Source: Quisquiliibacterium sp. (lineage in GTDB: Bacteria > Pseudomonadota > Gammaproteobacteria > Burkholderiales > Burkholderiaceae_E). Taken from it: 11,012 nt of DNA. The stretch lies in assembly GCA_023257915.1 (NCBI GenBank), contig JALRBB010000304.1:1-11012 (forward strand). The letters run 5' to 3'. Position numbers and translations under genes: made by a program. Positions within the stretch are counted from its first letter, which is position 1. Every line of letters begins with the position of its first letter. Positions 1 to 6,758 of the stretch are shown here, in pieces. The notes below the pieces were generated by a model. That model was not told the DNA's origin. It did not search any database and worked only from the letters and a program-made list of their open reading frames with translations.

Positions 1-86
1 AGCCTCTCGCAGATCGCACCACCGATCCCGACCGCACCACCGGTCACCAGGGCTGTCCTTGCGTGGCTGCGGCTCGTCTGACTCAT
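1..86 (-). CDS. Short-chain dehydrogenase/reductase (SDR), N-terminal fragment
   Basis: The gene starts at the ATG at 86-84 on the minus strand and runs off the left edge, so only 28 codons are visible. They contain TALVTGGAVGIGGAI at about residues 12-26. This holds the TGxxxGIG dinucleotide-binding motif that opens the Rossmann fold of classical SDR oxidoreductases, which use NAD(H) or NADP(H). An AAGGAG ribosome-binding site sits 4 bases before the ATG, which supports this start. The gene is divergent from the benE-like transporter and shares a 112-bp intergenic region with it, so the two may be co-regulated. The substrate cannot be judged from the fragment. A dehydrogenase acting on a hydroxyacid or hydroxyacyl-CoA would fit the neighbours, but that is inference. 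Confidence 0.8.
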   Translation of the reverse strand, partial: MSQTSRSHARTALVTGGAVGIGGAICER

Positions 87-110
87 CTCGGCTCCTTATT
101 CCATTCAATG

Positions 111-140
111 CGAAAAGTCGCGAGTTTACGAAGATTTTCG
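111..140. promoter_or_regulatory. Inverted repeat in divergent SDR/benE intergenic region, possible operator
   Basis: CGAAAA at 111-116 is mirrored by TTTTCG at 135-140, with 18 bases between. It lies between the divergent starts at 86 and 199, in the one AT-richer patch of this intergenic region. A regulator controlling both directions could bind here. The arms are only 6 bp and chance occurrence is plausible. No regulator gene is visible in the window. Confidence 0.2.
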
Positions 141-181
141 ACACGTGCCTGCCGGATGCACCCACCCAGAGCGCCGGCCGC

Positions 182-187
182 TACAGT
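182..187 (+). promoter_or_regulatory. Candidate -10 box for the BenE-type transporter gene
   Basis: TACAGT lies 11 bases before the ATG at 199 and matches the sigma-70 -10 consensus at 4 of 6 positions. No matching -35 box is seen at normal spacing. If real, transcription would start about 4-5 bases before the ATG, which would explain why no Shine-Dalgarno sequence precedes this gene. Confidence 0.3.
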
Positions 188-198
188 AAGCTCTCGGC

Positions 199-1434
199 AT
201 GCTCATCGAACGCCCCGCCCAGCCGGCCCCGTCGCTGCGTCAGATGCTCGCCGATTTCGGCCCGATCTACGCGGCCAACGGGCTGATCGGCTTCATCTTC
301 GCGGCCACCGGGCCGTTGGCCATCCTGATGTCGGTTGGGAGCGAAGGCGGCTTGTCGCAGGCGCAGATCGCCTCCTGGGTGTTCGGCTGCTTTGGTGTCA
401 ATGGTTTGCTCAGCATCCTGGCCAGCTGGTACTACCGGATGCCGCTCACCTTTTTCTGGACGATCCCGGGTGCGGTGCTGGTCGGCTCGGCGCTGTCGCA
501 TCTGAGTTTCGCTCAGGTTGTGGGCGCTTACTTCGCTTGTGGGCTACTGATGCTGGTGCTTGGCTTGTCGGGTTGGGTGCGACGTCTGATGCAGGCGCTG
601 CCGATGCCGATCGTCATGGGCATGGTCGCCGGCGTGTTCATGCGCTTCGGAGTCGATCTGATCCACGCGCTGCGCGATGATTTGGCCCTGGCCGGGCCGA
701 TGGTGCTGACCTTCGTGCTGATGAGCGTGCTGCCCTTAGGGCGGCGCTTTCCGCCACTGTTCGCGGCAATCCTGGTTGGCGTGGTGTTGATCGTCGCGCA
801 AGGCAGTTTCGACGCCTCCGGCATGCGCGGCGCCACGATTGCGCAGCCGGTATTTCAAGCGCCTGAATTCGCCTGGCAGGCGATGTTCGAGCTGGTTGTT
901 CCGCTGGCGATCACCGTGCTGATCGTGCAAAACGGTCAGGGCTTCGCGGTGCTCGATGCGGTCGGGCACAAGGCGCCGATCAACATGGCGACAACAGGCT
1001 GTGGTGTCTGGTCGTTGTTGACCGCCAGCGTGGGCTCGGTGTCCACCTGTCTGGCCGGACCGACCAATGCGATGATCGCCAGCGGCGGCGACAAATCCCG
1101 ACACTACACCGGCGCCATCCTGGTCGGGTTGCTGGCGATGGGCTTCGGCCTGTTCTCGCCGTTGTTCACGAAGCTGATGCTGTCTTCGCCGAAGGCGTTC
1201 ATCGCGACGGTGGCCGGGCTTGCGATGTTTCGAGTGCTGCAGACCGCGTTCACGATTTCGTTTCGTGATCGCTTCACGCTCGGCGCGTTGGTTGCGTTCC
1301 TGGTAACGGTGGCCAATGTGCCGATCTGGAACATCGGTGCGCCGTTCTGGGGCCTGGTGTTCGGCTATCTGATTTCACGCCTGCTGGAACGGCCCGATTT
1401 CGCAGCAACGCAGGCATCGCGCACCGCGGATTGA
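199..1434 (+). CDS. benE: BenE family benzoate/H+ symporter-type transporter
   Basis: A 411-residue, very hydrophobic inner-membrane protein. Its alternating hydrophobic segments fit roughly 11-12 transmembrane helices, and the length is normal for the BenE family (proton-coupled aromatic acid uptake, first known for benzoate). Family-like stretches include TFFWTIPGAVLVGSAL (about residues 80-95), ALPMPIVMGMVAGVFMRFG (about 133-151) and a conserved mid-protein segment around QNGQGFAVLDAVG. After a short polar N-terminus the first membrane segment begins near residue 24. The ATG at 199 gives the expected N-terminus, although no clear Shine-Dalgarno site precedes it. It heads the plus-strand catabolic run, with 60 bp to the next gene, so it probably imports the carboxylic acid that the downstream enzymes use. 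The family call is firm. Benzoate itself is not supported, because no benzoate dioxygenase or benzoyl-CoA genes are present. Confidence 0.9.
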   Translation: MLIERPAQPAPSLRQMLADFGPIYAANGLIGFIFAATGPLAILMSVGSEGGLSQAQIASWVFGCFGVNGLLSILASWYYRMPLTFFWTIPGAVLVGSALSHLSFAQVVGAYFACGLLMLVLGLSGWVRRLMQALPMPIVMGMVAGVFMRFGVDLIHALRDDLALAGPMVLTFVLMSVLPLGRRFPPLFAAILVGVVLIVAQGSFDASGMRGATIAQPVFQAPEFAWQAMFELVVPLAITVLIVQNGQGFAVLDAVGHKAPINMATTGCGVWSLLTASVGSVSTCLAGPTNAMIASGGDKSRHYTGAILVGLLAMGFGLFSPLFTKLMLSSPKAFIATVAGLAMFRVLQTAFTISFRDRFTLGALVAFLVTVANVPIWNIGAPFWGLVFGYLISRLLERPDFAATQASRTAD

Positions 1435-1481
1435 AGCCTTGGCGTTGCCGGGTGCCGGCCGCGCCGCGGTTGCCTGCGCTC

Positions 1482-1487
1482 TACAAT
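1482..1487 (+). promoter_or_regulatory. Candidate -10 box placing transcription start at the CoA-transferase ATG
   Basis: TACAAT matches the sigma-70 -10 consensus in 5 of 6 positions. It ends 7 bases before the ATG at 1495, so a transcript from it would start at or next to the start codon. No Shine-Dalgarno sequence is present between it and the ATG. A -35 box at 16-18 bp spacing is not evident in the GC-rich sequence upstream. Confidence 0.4.
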
Positions 1488-1494
1488 TCATCCA

Positions 1495-2727
1495 ATGAAT
1501 ACCGAATCCGTTTCCCCGCAAAGCGCCGGCCTGCCACTGCCTGGCGCGCTGGATGGTCTGAAGGTTCTCGAACTCGGCCAGCTGATCGCCGGTCCGTTTG
1601 CCGCCAAGACACTGGCCGACTTCGGCGCCGATGTGATCAAGGTGGAGGCTCCGGACACCGGAGATCCGCTGCGCAAGTGGCGAATGCTCAAGGACGGGCA
1701 GTCGGTCTGGTGGCAGGTGCAGTCGCGCAACAAGCGCTCGTTGGCGCTCGATCTTCGCGAGCCCGACGGACAGGCGATCGTGCGCAGGCTCGCCGCCGAG
1801 GCCGACGTGCTGATCGAAAATTTCCGCCCGGGTGCGCTCGAGGGTTGGGGGCTTGATCCGCAGCAACTGATCGAGGCCAACCCCAGGCTGATCGTATTGC
1901 GCGTCAGCGGTTACGGCCAGACAGGGCCGTACCGCAACCGGCCTGGCTTTGGCGTGGTCGCCGAAGCAATGGGCGGCATGCGCCATCTGACCGCCGAGCC
2001 TGGCAGGGTGCCGGTGCGTGTTGGCGTCAGCATAGGCGACACGCTCGCGTCGCTGCACGGCGTGATCGGAATCCTGCTCGCGCTGCAGCACCGGCATGCC
2101 AGCGGCAAGGGTCAGGTCATCGATATCGCGTTGTACGAGGCGGTGTTCAACTGCATGGAGAGCCTGCTGCCCGAATACAGCGCCTTCGGCGCGGTGCGCG
2201 GCCCGGCCGGCAGCGCGTTGCCGGGCATCGCGCCCACCAACGCGTACAAGTGCGCCGATGGCGGGTATGCGCTGGTTGCTGGCAATGGCGACAGCATCTT
2301 TCGCCGGCTGATGACGCTGATCGGGCGCGAGGATCTCGCCAATGATCCGCAGCTTGCGCACAACACCGGACGCGTTGCGCGGGTCGAGGAAATCGACGCG
2401 GTGATCGGCGACTGGACCGCGCAGCGCAGCGTTGACGAGGTGCTCGCGGCGCTCGATGGCGCATCGGTGCCGGCCGGGCGTATCTACACGGTCGAGGACA
2501 TCGCGCAGGATCCGCACTATCACGCCCGCGGCATGATCGAGCAGGTGCAGATGGACGACGGCAGCCAGCTAGCGGTGCCGGGCTTTGTGCCCAAGTTGTC
2601 GGCCTCCCCCGGACGTCATCGCCGCAACGCCCCGTCGCTCGGGCAGGACACTGACGACGTGCTGCGGGAGATCGGACTGAGTGCCGCGCAGATCGACGCG
2701 CTCAGGCAGCGTGGCATCGTGCGCTAG
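1495..2727 (+). CDS. CaiB/BaiF family (class III) CoA-transferase
   Basis: A 410-residue protein, the usual length for class III CoA-transferases, which move CoA between carboxylic acids through an aspartyl-CoA anhydride. Visible landmarks are LEGLGQ-like LELGQLIAGPFAAKTLADFG (residues 25-44), ADVIKVE (45-51), the NKRSLALDL segment (79-87), VLIENFRPG (105-113), SGYGQTGPYRNRPG (138-151) and VGVSIGDTLASLHG, whose Asp182 aligns with the catalytic Asp of formyl-CoA transferase. The catalytic residue is therefore intact. The start at 1495 leaves an 18-residue N-terminal extension before the conserved GLKVLELG. It follows the transporter by 60 bp and precedes the VOC gene by 132 bp. It probably activates the imported acid by using a CoA donor such as succinyl-CoA. 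Donor and acceptor are not predictable from the sequence. It is clearly distinct from the second CaiB/BaiF gene at 4135. Confidence 0.93.
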   Translation: MNTESVSPQSAGLPLPGALDGLKVLELGQLIAGPFAAKTLADFGADVIKVEAPDTGDPLRKWRMLKDGQSVWWQVQSRNKRSLALDLREPDGQAIVRRLAAEADVLIENFRPGALEGWGLDPQQLIEANPRLIVLRVSGYGQTGPYRNRPGFGVVAEAMGGMRHLTAEPGRVPVRVGVSIGDTLASLHGVIGILLALQHRHASGKGQVIDIALYEAVFNCMESLLPEYSAFGAVRGPAGSALPGIAPTNAYKCADGGYALVAGNGDSIFRRLMTLIGREDLANDPQLAHNTGRVARVEEIDAVIGDWTAQRSVDEVLAALDGASVPAGRIYTVEDIAQDPHYHARGMIEQVQMDDGSQLAVPGFVPKLSASPGRHRRNAPSLGQDTDDVLREIGLSAAQIDALRQRGIVR

Positions 2728-2798
2728 CGGCCCACGCCGCCGGCAACGGGTAGCACAACCGGATCACCGGAGCGCAATCTCACAACGCCGCTGCAACG

Positions 2799-2846
2799 AC
2801 TCAACGCCAACCACTCAACGTCAACCAATCAACGGTAACCACTCAA
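2799..2846 (+). repeat. 14-bp imperfect tandem repeat before the VOC gene
   Basis: Three full units run at 2799-2812, 2813-2826 and 2827-2840, followed by a partial fourth at 2841-2846. The consensus is ACTCAACGNCAACC, with one to three differences between units. The array is rich in A and C and poor in G, ending 13 bases before the ATG at 2860. It lies in the 132-bp gap after the first CoA-transferase and explains most of the second half of that gap. Confidence 0.75.
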
Positions 2847-2859
2847 GCGCTACAACGAC

Positions 2860-3252
2860 ATGATCGACCATCTCGACCACCTGGTGCTGACCACCTCGCG
2901 ACCACAAGCCTGCATCGAGTTCTACACCGGTGTGCTCGGCATGCGCCTCGAAACCTTCAAGGGCGATTCGTCCTCCGACGAGCGTCGCGCGTTCAGATTT
3001 GGCAACCAAAAGATCAACCTGCATGTTCAGGGCGCGGAGTTCGAACCCAGGGCGCATCTGCCGGTGCCTGGGTCACAGGATCTTTGCTTTATCGCATCGG
3101 TGCCGCTCGACGCGGTGATCGCTCGCCTGCAGGAACATGACTGGCCGATCCTTGAGGGTCCGGTGATGCGCACTGGTGCGACCGGCCGGATCCGTTCGGT
3201 CTATGTGCGCGATCCGGATCTGAACCTGATCGAGATTTCCGAGCCTGCCTGA
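2860..3252 (+). CDS. VOC superfamily protein (glyoxalase/bleomycin-resistance fold)
   Basis: A 130-residue protein of single VOC-module size, built from paired beta-alpha-beta-beta-beta units. The first unit opens with HLDHLVLTT (residues 4-12) followed by the helix segment CIEFYTGVLGMRLE (18-31), then KINLHVQG (51-58). The second unit opens with DLCFIA (74-79) and closes with VYVRDPDLNLIEIS (114-127), which is characteristic of the family. His7, His55 and Glu125 stand where VOC metal ligands usually lie, so a metal-dependent isomerase, lyase, epimerase or dioxygenase activity is possible. No Shine-Dalgarno site precedes the ATG, and the leader is the A/C-rich tandem repeat. Thirteen bases separate it from the hydratase gene, so the two are probably co-transcribed. 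Its context suggests isomerisation or epimerisation of a pathway intermediate, but the reaction is unknown. Confidence 0.88.
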   Translation: MIDHLDHLVLTTSRPQACIEFYTGVLGMRLETFKGDSSSDERRAFRFGNQKINLHVQGAEFEPRAHLPVPGSQDLCFIASVPLDAVIARLQEHDWPILEGPVMRTGATGRIRSVYVRDPDLNLIEISEPA

Positions 3253-3265
3253 TACGAGCCGACCT

Positions 3266-4138
3266 ATGAGCACACTGCCCCTGACCGACTGGATCGGTCG
3301 CACCGAACAACTCGATGATCTGGTCACGCCCACGCCGTATGCGGCACTGTCGGCCACGCTGGATCGACCTGCCCACCGACCGCCGCCGGGAACCATGCTG
3401 CCGCCAGTCTGGCACTGGCTCTATTTTCTGCCGTTGGCGCAACAGTCGATGATCGGCGCAGACGGGCATCCGCAGCGCGGCGGCTTTCTGCCGCCGGTTC
3501 CGCTGCCGCGTCGCATGTGGGCGGGCAGTCAGATGGAGTTTCGCCAGCCGATCCGGATTGGCGATCGCATCAGCCGCCTGTCGACGATCGAGTCCGTCGA
3601 AGAAAAGAGCGGCCGCACCGGCACGCTGGTGTTCGTCAAGGTACGGCACGAGATCAGCGTGCAGGGCGCCCCCGAGCCGGGGCCCGCGCTGGTGGAGTTT
3701 CACGACATCGTCTACCGCGACCTGCCGCGCCCGGACGATCCGGTGCCGGCGCCCAAGGCCGCGCAACAGACCCCGGCCAACGGCTGGGAGCGCAAGATCA
3801 TTCCGGATGACGTGCTGCTGTTTCGCTACTCGGCCCTGACATTTAACGGCCACCGGATTCATTACGATCGCCGTTACGTGACCAGTGTCGAGGGCTATCC
3901 GGGGCTGATCGTGCACGGCCCGCTGATCGCCACGCTGCTGCTCGATGCCTTGCGCCATGAGCATCCGCAGGCGCAGGTTGCGCGCTTTGAGTTTCGCGCA
4001 ATGCGCCCGACCTTTGATCTGAACCATTTCTTCGTGTGCGGTGAGCCCGATGCCGACGGCAAGGGTTTCCATCTGTGGGCCAAAGATCATGAAGGCTGGC
4101 TGACGATGGATGCGCGCGTTGCGCTTGTCTCGGCATGA
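3266..4138 (+). CDS. FAS1-like / MaoC-type hot-dog hydratase, similar to mesaconyl-C4-CoA (3-methylfumaryl-CoA) hydratase
   Basis: A 290-residue double hot-dog protein. The N-terminal half has the FAS1-like dehydratase pattern, including the proline-rich loop near residues 36-47 and FLPPVPLPRRMWAGSQMEF (about 73-91). The C-terminal half has the MaoC hydratase core, with FNGHRIHYD (193-201) in place of the usual GDxNPIH motif, followed by YPGLIVHGPL (211-220). This combination is typical of the 3-methylfumaryl-CoA (mesaconyl-C4-CoA) hydratase group of the 3-hydroxypropionate bi-cycle and of related fungal-type HTD2 hydratases. Such enzymes hydrate an enoyl-CoA double bond. Here the gene overlaps the next CoA-transferase by ATGA, which suggests translational coupling and successive steps. 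The ribosome-binding site is weak (GAG 7 bases before the ATG). The exact substrate, such as mesaconyl-CoA, itaconyl-CoA or another unsaturated diacid CoA ester, is inference. Confidence 0.85.
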   Translation: MSTLPLTDWIGRTEQLDDLVTPTPYAALSATLDRPAHRPPPGTMLPPVWHWLYFLPLAQQSMIGADGHPQRGGFLPPVPLPRRMWAGSQMEFRQPIRIGDRISRLSTIESVEEKSGRTGTLVFVKVRHEISVQGAPEPGPALVEFHDIVYRDLPRPDDPVPAPKAAQQTPANGWERKIIPDDVLLFRYSALTFNGHRIHYDRRYVTSVEGYPGLIVHGPLIATLLLDALRHEHPQAQVARFEFRAMRPTFDLNHFFVCGEPDADGKGFHLWAKDHEGWLTMDARVALVSA

Positions 4139-5310
4139 GGCCGCTCGAGGGCATTACGGTCGTCAGCCTCGAGCATGCGATCGCCGCGCCGTTTGCGACG
4201 CGCCAGCTCGCAGACCTGGGGGCGCGAGTTATCAAGGTTGAGCGTCCGCGTGTCGGCGACTTCGCGCGTGCTTATGATCAGCGGGTGCGCGGCGAGGCTT
4301 CGCACTTCGTGTGGACCAATCGCTCCAAGGAAAGCCTGACGCTCGATCTGAAGCATCCGCGCGCCCGTGCCCTGCTCGATCAGCTCATCGACGAGAAAGC
4401 TGATGTGCTGGTGCAAAACCTTGCCCCCGGCGCGGCCGCACGGATGGGCTTGTCATACGACGCCTTGTCGGTTCGTAAGCCGTCGATCGTGGTCTGCGAC
4501 ATTTCCGGGTACGGCGGCGACGGCCCGTACCGCGAACGCAAGGCCTACGACCTGCTGATCCAGAGTGAAGCCGGTTTTCTCTCGGTGACCGGGACACCGG
4601 ACACGATGGCCAAGGCGGGCGCCTCGATCGCCGACATCGCGGCCGGCATGTACGCGTACAGCAACATCCTCGCGTCGCTGTTCGCGCGCCAGCGCACCGG
4701 GCGTGGTGCCCACATCGACGTGTCGATGCTCGAGTCACTGGTCGAGTGGATGTCGTTTCCGATGTATTACGCATTCGAAGGAGCGGCACCACCGGTGCGC
4801 ACCGGCGCCGAGCACGCGACCATCTATCCGTATGGTCCGGTCGAAGCCGGCGACGGTGGCGTGGTGATGCTTGGGCTGCAAAACGAGCGCGAATGGGCGG
4901 TGTTTTGCGACCAGGTGCTCGAGCAGCCCGAGCTCAAGACCGATCCGCGCTTTGTGAACAATCCGGCTCGCAGCACCAATCGCGAGGCGCTGCGCGAACT
5001 GATGCGCGAACGCTTCAAGCCGTTGAGCGCAGATCAGGTCGCGGCTCGGCTGGATGCCGCGCAGATCGCCAATTCGCGGGTGAACACGATGCAGGACGTC
5101 TGGAACCATCCGCAGCTCAAGGCGCGTGACCGCTGGCGCGAGATCGACTCGCCGGCAGGCATGATTCCCGCGCTGCTCCCCCCGGGGCGCAAGGGTGATG
5201 CCCGCATGGATGCGGTGCCCAAGCTCGGCGAGCATACCGACCGCATCCTTGCCGAGCTCGGCGTCGAGGCTGCCGAGCTCGCCGCGTTGCGCGCCGAGAA
5301 CGCAGTCTGA
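4135..5310 (+). CDS. CaiB/BaiF family (class III) CoA-transferase, coupled to the hydratase
   Basis: A 391-residue class III CoA-transferase. It opens directly with the conserved LEGITVVSLEHAIAAPFAT (residues 4-22), then LADLGARVIKVERP (25-38), NRSKESLTLDL (62-72), ISGYGGDGPYRERKAYD (123-139) and AGASIADIAAG (161-171), where Asp167 aligns with the catalytic aspartate. It lacks the 18-residue extension of the upstream paralogue and differs from it in most variable positions, for example LEHAIAAPFA against LGQLIAGPFA, so this is not a recent duplication. The ATGA overlap fixes the start and predicts translational coupling with the hydratase. In the known 3-hydroxypropionate bi-cycle, a class III enzyme of this kind moves CoA within mesaconyl-CoA (C1 to C4), next to the hydratase. 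An intramolecular or intermolecular transfer on a similar diacid is a reasonable inference here, but the substrate is unproven. Confidence 0.92.
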   Translation: MRPLEGITVVSLEHAIAAPFATRQLADLGARVIKVERPRVGDFARAYDQRVRGEASHFVWTNRSKESLTLDLKHPRARALLDQLIDEKADVLVQNLAPGAAARMGLSYDALSVRKPSIVVCDISGYGGDGPYRERKAYDLLIQSEAGFLSVTGTPDTMAKAGASIADIAAGMYAYSNILASLFARQRTGRGAHIDVSMLESLVEWMSFPMYYAFEGAAPPVRTGAEHATIYPYGPVEAGDGGVVMLGLQNEREWAVFCDQVLEQPELKTDPRFVNNPARSTNREALRELMRERFKPLSADQVAARLDAAQIANSRVNTMQDVWNHPQLKARDRWREIDSPAGMIPALLPPGRKGDARMDAVPKLGEHTDRILAELGVEAAELAALRAENAV

Positions 5311-5385
5311 GCGCCGAGGTGCCAGCTCGCTACGCCGTCGGCCTCCACGCCAACCCCTGAACCCTCGCACAGCAGGAGCGGTCCC

Positions 5386-6735
5386 ATGCCCGCCACGATC
5401 GTCGATTCCTTCATCTTTCGCGACATCTTCGGCAGCGAGGCGATGCGCCAGGTCTGGTCCGATGAGAACCGCACGCAGAAATACCTGGATTTTGAAGCCG
5501 CGCTCGCGCGGGTGCAGGGTCGGCTCGGTGTGATTCCGCAGGAGGCCGCCGACGAGATCATTCGCCACTGCTCGGTGGCCAAGATCGACATGGACAAGCT
5601 CAAGGCGCGCACCGAGCAGATCGGCTATCCGGTGCTCGGCGTGGTGTCGCAGCTGAACGCGCTGTGTCGCGACCGGCTCGGCGAATTCTGTCACTGGGGT
5701 GCGACCACGCAGGACGTCACCGACACCGCGGTCGCATTGCAGATTCGCGAGGCGCTGGATCTGGTGGAGGTGGAGCTGGCGGCGATCAGCGCCGCGCTTG
5801 CAAAGCTGGCGCAGCGCTATCGCGACACGCCGATCGCCGGGCGCAGTAATCTGCAGCAGGCGATTCCGGTCACCTTCGGCTACAAGATGGCCGGCATCCT
5901 GTCGGCCATCGAGCGGCATCGAGAGCGACTCGCTCAGCTGCGTCCGCGGGTGCAGGTTGGCGAATTTGCCGGTGCGGCCGGCACGCTGGCTTCGCTGGAG
6001 CGTGACGCGATGGCCACGCAGCAGGGGGTGATGGCCGAGCTGGGCCTGGGCCAGCCGCTGATCGCCTGGCACACGATTCGCGACAACGTCGCTGAAGTGG
6101 GTGCCTTTCTGGGTTTGCTCGGCGGCACCCTCGGCAAGATCTCGATGGATGTCAAGCTGATGATGCAGACCGAGGTTGCCGAGGTCTATGAGCCGTATGC
6201 GCCGGGGCGCGGCTCAAGCAGCACGATGCCGCAAAAGCGCAACCCGATCTCCTGCGCCTACATTCACGGCGCGGTCTCGGTTGTGCGTCAACATGCCGCG
6301 GCGCTGATGGACGCGATGATCGCGGATCATGAGCGCTCGACCGGTCCGTGGCAGATCGAATGGATCGTGCTGCCCGAGGCCTTTTGCCTGACAGCCGGCG
6401 CGCTCAAGCAGGCGCGCTTCCTGCTCGAGGGTCTGGAGGTCGATGAAGCCCAGATGCGCAAAAACCTCGACATCACCAACGGACTGATCATGTCCGAGGC
6501 TGTAATGATGGGCCTGGGGCCCTACATCGGTCGCGAATATGCGCATGACCTGGTGTACGACATCTGTCGCGAGGCCATCCGCATCAATCGTCCCTTGCTC
6601 GACTTGCTTGCCGAACATCCGGAGATCAGCGCCCACCTGGATCGCGAGGCGTTGGCCAGATTATGCGATCCGGCCAATTACCTGGGGCAGGCGGGTGTGA
6701 TGGTAGATCGGGTGCTGGCCGCTCGGCGAAGCTGA
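5386..6735 (+). CDS. Fumarase/aspartase superfamily lyase, 3-carboxy-cis,cis-muconate cycloisomerase (PcaB)-like
   Basis: A 449-residue, mostly helical protein of the class II fumarase/adenylosuccinate lyase superfamily, with normal family length. It contains HWGATTQDVTDTA (residues 103-115), GRSNLQQAIPVTFG (152-165), the signature loop SSSTMPQKRNP (277-287) and a C-terminal DPANYLGQAG segment, a pattern closest to PcaB-like proteins. An AGGAG at 5374-5378 with 7-base spacing supports the ATG at 5386. It follows the second CoA-transferase by 75 bp. The family performs anti-elimination, often releasing fumarate, or cycloisomerisation. True PcaB function is doubtful, because no other protocatechuate genes (pcaGH, pcaC, pcaD) are nearby. 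Two usually conserved positions are altered: the His of the GRTH motif of fumarases is Asn155, and the Gly before the signature serine is Ser277. Adenylosuccinate lyase is the other possible reading but is less likely. Confidence 0.87.
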   Translation: MPATIVDSFIFRDIFGSEAMRQVWSDENRTQKYLDFEAALARVQGRLGVIPQEAADEIIRHCSVAKIDMDKLKARTEQIGYPVLGVVSQLNALCRDRLGEFCHWGATTQDVTDTAVALQIREALDLVEVELAAISAALAKLAQRYRDTPIAGRSNLQQAIPVTFGYKMAGILSAIERHRERLAQLRPRVQVGEFAGAAGTLASLERDAMATQQGVMAELGLGQPLIAWHTIRDNVAEVGAFLGLLGGTLGKISMDVKLMMQTEVAEVYEPYAPGRGSSSTMPQKRNPISCAYIHGAVSVVRQHAAALMDAMIADHERSTGPWQIEWIVLPEAFCLTAGALKQARFLLEGLEVDEAQMRKNLDITNGLIMSEAVMMGLGPYIGREYAHDLVYDICREAIRINRPLLDLLAEHPEISAHLDREALARLCDPANYLGQAGVMVDRVLAARRS

Positions 6736-6758
6736 CGCGAGCCGACACCACGCCTGCT

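Noticed and set aside
1375..2523. 382-codon minus-strand open frame opposite the first CoA-transferase
   Set aside because: The plus strand encodes a complete CaiB/BaiF protein with its catalytic Asp. The antisense product has no family-like motif.
5311..5385. Possible 5-bp stem (GCCGA/TCGGC) between the second CoA-transferase and the lyase as a terminator
   Set aside because: The stem is short with a long loop and has no T-run. The genes run in the same direction and probably belong together.
4735..6072. 445-codon open frame on the minus strand opposite the second CoA-transferase and the lyase
   Set aside because: Its product is rich in Arg, His, Gln and Leu with no recognisable domain, and it lies antisense to two well-supported genes. 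Long antisense frames are expected in GC-rich coding DNA.
6736..6758. Bidirectional terminator between the convergent lyase and glutathione reductase genes
   Set aside because: The 23-bp gap contains no inverted repeat or T-run that I can support.
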